Positions 61,401-64,000 of a stretch of 64,000 nt of DNA are shown piece after piece. How positions within the stretch are numbered: the first letter of the stretch is position 1; each line of letters begins with the position of its first letter. Source of the stretch: Polytrichum commune (Eukaryota; Streptophyta; Polytrichopsida; Polytrichales; Polytrichaceae); contig OX485806.1 in the NCBI GenBank assembly GCA_950295325.1, forward strand, positions 5,024,001 through 5,088,000, given 5' to 3'. Position numbers and translations under genes: made by a program. The notes below the pieces were generated by a model. That model saw nothing but the letters and a program-made list of their open reading frames with translations. It was not told where the DNA came from and did no database searches.

Positions 61401-62092
61401 TGACTATTCTGATTCACCATTCAGATATATCTAGTATAATTGTCGGTTGGTTGATCCTGCTCAACAATGCAATTAGTACACAGCGCAGGGTGTAATCACG
61501 CTTGTTGAGGGGCTTAAGAGATAAAATAACAACCTAAATCCTTGGGCTTGCGTGTCTTATATTCTTCGGGGTAAAATTATAATGAAATACACCTGGTGAC
61601 ATCAAATTTCAAGAGACATGTACGTAAAGTCCACTCTAAACATGGGGTGCTTGGATCTGCAGACATGTGCCTTCATGCACATACCTAAATTATCTATTTA
61701 CAAAACAAAGAGGGTCTTGCTTACTTATGTATAGGGAGAAATCTAGGACGTTCTGCGCAAATAAATCTAACTTGATTATGTGGTTGTAGGTCATGTGGTA
61801 CATGTTGAAGAGACCCGTTTGTAGAATTTGTGATGGTTGCAACACAAGCATATGGGATCATGGCTGGCATTGCAACATATGTGATGATTTTGCCTTCTGT
61901 GAGAATTGCTACAACGGGTCGAAGGACACAGGAGAGCTAAATTCACCTCACACTTCAGAACATCCTATGTCTGCATTTGAGCTACCAAAAGAAGAGCCAC
62001 TCGTCGATTCACGTCAAAATTGGGGATATCTGATGCAACATGATGAATCAGCATCCAATTTTACTTGGAGCGAAACCTTCAATTTCCCATAG
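52463..62092 (+). CDS. TNL-2: ZF-HD x2 - TIR - NB-ARC - LRR - HDQGW domain - ZZ finger
   Basis: Seven exons: 52463-52844, 54119-54713, 55299-56457, 57914-58186, 59218-60354, 60704-61390, 61790-62092 (1511 residues). The structure and phases equal those of TNL-1. All NB-ARC motifs are present (GMGGIGKTT, LIVIDD, GLPLAL, FLDIAC, MHDLLREMG), as is the TIR Glu in WCLNEL. Differences from TNL-1: the second ZF-HD-like finger has Tyr in place of its first Cys (SRYGVC for SRCGVC), RYQGW is RYQRW, and exon 6 is 13 codons longer near its end. The ZZ finger is intact (CDGC...CNIC..FAFCENC) though the usual Asp before the Phe-Cys is Ala. No frameshift or stop was seen, so it should be functional as a receptor. 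The start is the conserved in-frame ATG; 52475 is an alternative. Confidence 0.78.
53605..54058. repeat. ~225-bp tandem duplication in intron 1 of TNL-2
   Basis: Two diverged units (from about 53605 and 53836), each with CAATTGACTT, ACTCATATG and CACTAAGTTAGTG. The intron of TNL-1 has only the end of one unit (near 33663-33705). Confidence 0.7.
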
Positions 62093-62259
62093 TAAATGAC
62101 ATAACATTCTACTGTTATGACATTTCTGCTGTGCTTGAGCTATGGTGAATAGAGAATTAGGATTGGATGATATTCTGTGGTCAGTAATATCAATTAGGTC
62201 TCTCAGTGTGTTTGTAGATTGTTTATACAGTACTACGTTGTATTGAAAATATGGGTTTG

Positions 62260-64000
62260 ATGTGCATCTGTTCAGATTGAACATCACTAGTTACACGTTA
62301 CCTTAGTTACCAAGTACAAGAAGCTTCTAGAAACTACTGCATGAGCGAAAGATTCTTCTTGTAAGTAGCCAGCTGAGGCTGCGACTACTAAGTAATCTTG
62401 AAATCCGTGATCAAGTGGTTTCTAGTAAAGTATCTCGGAGATAGTTGATGTGTATGGAATACTGAAGTTGTAAATGCAAGATAAATGCAAGAAACGTGTG
62501 TATGTGAGCAGATTGCTTGTCTGTGTTGAAACGCATTGCTGGGTGAACTTGACAATGTTGTGTGTCATCAAATGTTTACAATCAAGAAGTAGTGCATTGT
62601 GTTGTATAATATGTACAGAAGTTGTTTAGACTGTATTTCTATACGTTGCAGTGTAGATGGTTTTTGTCTAAACTTGAAAATTAAAAGTTTTGATTTCTTT
62701 GTGTTACTGATCTTGGGTTACACGTACCTTTCAAAGAATAGGAACATAGAATTACCATACATGGACATCAAGAGATTAGGTACTTCTGTTCCTTGTTGAC
62801 GAGGCCATCTCATATATAAGTTGTCTAAGTCTTGAAGTCACTAACAAGGCCAGCAGAGAGCTTCGCTACCTTCAAGAACCACTCTGATTTGATGTCCAAG
62901 TATGTCATCTTCTGGCCCTGTCGATGAATACATAGCTTTCACCAAGTCTTTGTAAGCAGACACGTCCATGCTCAAAGTTCTCATCATCTTCCAGAGGTTT
63001 TTTTTAGGGTACATGCCTATGAATGATTCAGACGCAAAAATCCCTATAACCTTGTTAGACATTCGTTCATGACTGTATGTACATTGTATAATAAAGTGTA
63101 TAATACCCTCGTTTGTAATCTAACTTGAAGAGTTGTCACATAAGAGATGTGACTCTTACATACAAACACTATATTCGTTAATCGGAGACTTTGGAAAGTC
63201 TCAAAATCAAATTCACCCATAGTTTGGGATGCCAATATTGTGAGCATACATTATAATGGGAACATTGGGAACATTGGGAAAATGATAGTTCATAAGTTTG
63301 TACGCAAAGAATATTTACATTACTAAATATAGTAATTTTAAAATATCGTGATCAAAACATGAACTTCACATGGAAAATAACAATCAAATCTCCCAAAAAA
63401 TAGTTTTATATCATTATAGAGTCTAGGATGCGCATCCCATATGGAAAGGTCTTATTGAATTAGATGGCATATCCCAAACTTATTTAAAATAAGTTTGAAT
63501 GTAGCCGCAATACAACCAAGACTATATAATGCCCCTATTTTCACACTAATTCCAACCTATGTTATGTCCACCAAAAGATGTATCCACAAACACACCCACC
63601 ACGATTGTCCCGTCAATATTGTCAGCCGATCGGGAAGAGAGTTCACATTCATTATCTAAAGACGATGCATATGTCGACAACACAAAGGCACTATCTACTA
63701 CATCCACTACCATCACACCTAAAAAACAACCATGGAATGGACAACCGCATAACCGATGCTATGCAAATAAGAGTGGACACACTATATGTGAGTATATATG
63801 ACCTGAAATACATACATTTTCCAACTAAAGAGACAATAGTGACTAGCAAACCAAAGACACGCTCGCATTGTGGACATTAAAAAGTAGGTGTTGGGATACC
63901 ATTGGAGAACCTCATAAATAAACACGAACATGTGTTCCAAAACAATCCATGGTCAAGTGCAAATAATCCTTATTTTTCCATTCCAATAAACATGGGCATC
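62260..64000. other. Intergenic, no convincing gene
   Basis: Beyond the duplicated block. Short ORFs occur on both strands (for example minus 62841-63062 and plus 63559-63801) but show no recognised motif, splice support or paralog. The right edge may enter another repeat. Confidence 0.45.

Larger units (their letters stand above)
50000..62250 (+). repeat. Segmental duplication, copy 2
   Basis: Direct-orientation counterpart of 30.3-44.7 kb, starting near GGGAGAGAATTGCTATCATT and ending after ACTACGTTGTATTG. It is shorter because it lacks the solo LTR, the two MITEs and the repeated last exon. It has its own small insertion at 51.58 kb and a local duplication at 53.6-54.06 kb. The part from 50.0 to 52.4 kb has no gene. 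Confidence 0.9.

Noticed and set aside
62841-63247. Minus-strand ORFs of 73 and 67 codons
   Set aside because: No recognisable motif, splice context or paralog; expected by chance in this composition.

Overview
The window is nuclear DNA from a land plant. Genes carry many GT-AG introns, intergenic DNA is AT-rich, and there are TIR-NBS-LRR genes, LINE/SINE/MITE/solo-LTR elements and minisatellites. The TIR signature 'NHRGPD' and the transposon relatives recall bryophytes or another non-seed plant, but the sequence alone does not fix the species.

Layout. (1) 1-1621, minus: a 540-codon ORF running off the left edge, with a FLYWCH/GCM-like Cys/His region, probably transposon-related. (2) 2146-21591, plus: two diverged tandem copies (A and B) of an unusual gene. 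It joins a ParB-like 'GNHR' domain to a region laid out like a beta-class (motif IV before motif I) DNA amino-methyltransferase, but with the DPPY motif lost. Copy A is a pseudogene with many lesions. Copy B keeps exon phase over 11 exons and has one in-frame TAG that an alternative acceptor could remove. The introns and flanks of both copies hold large tandem arrays built on short palindromes, three unrelated families in all. (3) 22250-29900: decayed mobile DNA. It includes a LINE-like element with RNase H and a methyltransferase-like segment interrupted by a long inverted repeat, a DUF7869-like transposon pseudogene, and a tRNA-derived SINE with 15-bp target duplications.

(4) About 30.3-44.7 kb and 50.0-62.2 kb: a segmental duplication, each copy with one resistance-type gene of seven exons. 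Joining exons by phase gives, in both copies, two ZF-HD-like zinc fingers - TIR - NB-ARC - LRR - a 'HDQGWS' beta domain - ZZ zinc finger (1493 and 1511 codons). I do not know this combination of domains from published NLRs. Copy 1 carries three insertions missing from copy 2 (a solo LTR and two Harbinger-type MITEs), and copy 2 one missing from copy 1. Each has a clean target duplication and an empty site in the other copy. The LRR exon is the least diverged part of the two genes, which suggests recent gene conversion.

(5) 44.7-50.0 kb and 62.3-64.0 kb: intergenic DNA with inverted repeats and no convincing genes. All exon structures were derived by eye from splice signals, reading phase and comparison between paralogs. 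Family names come from recalled motifs, not database searches.
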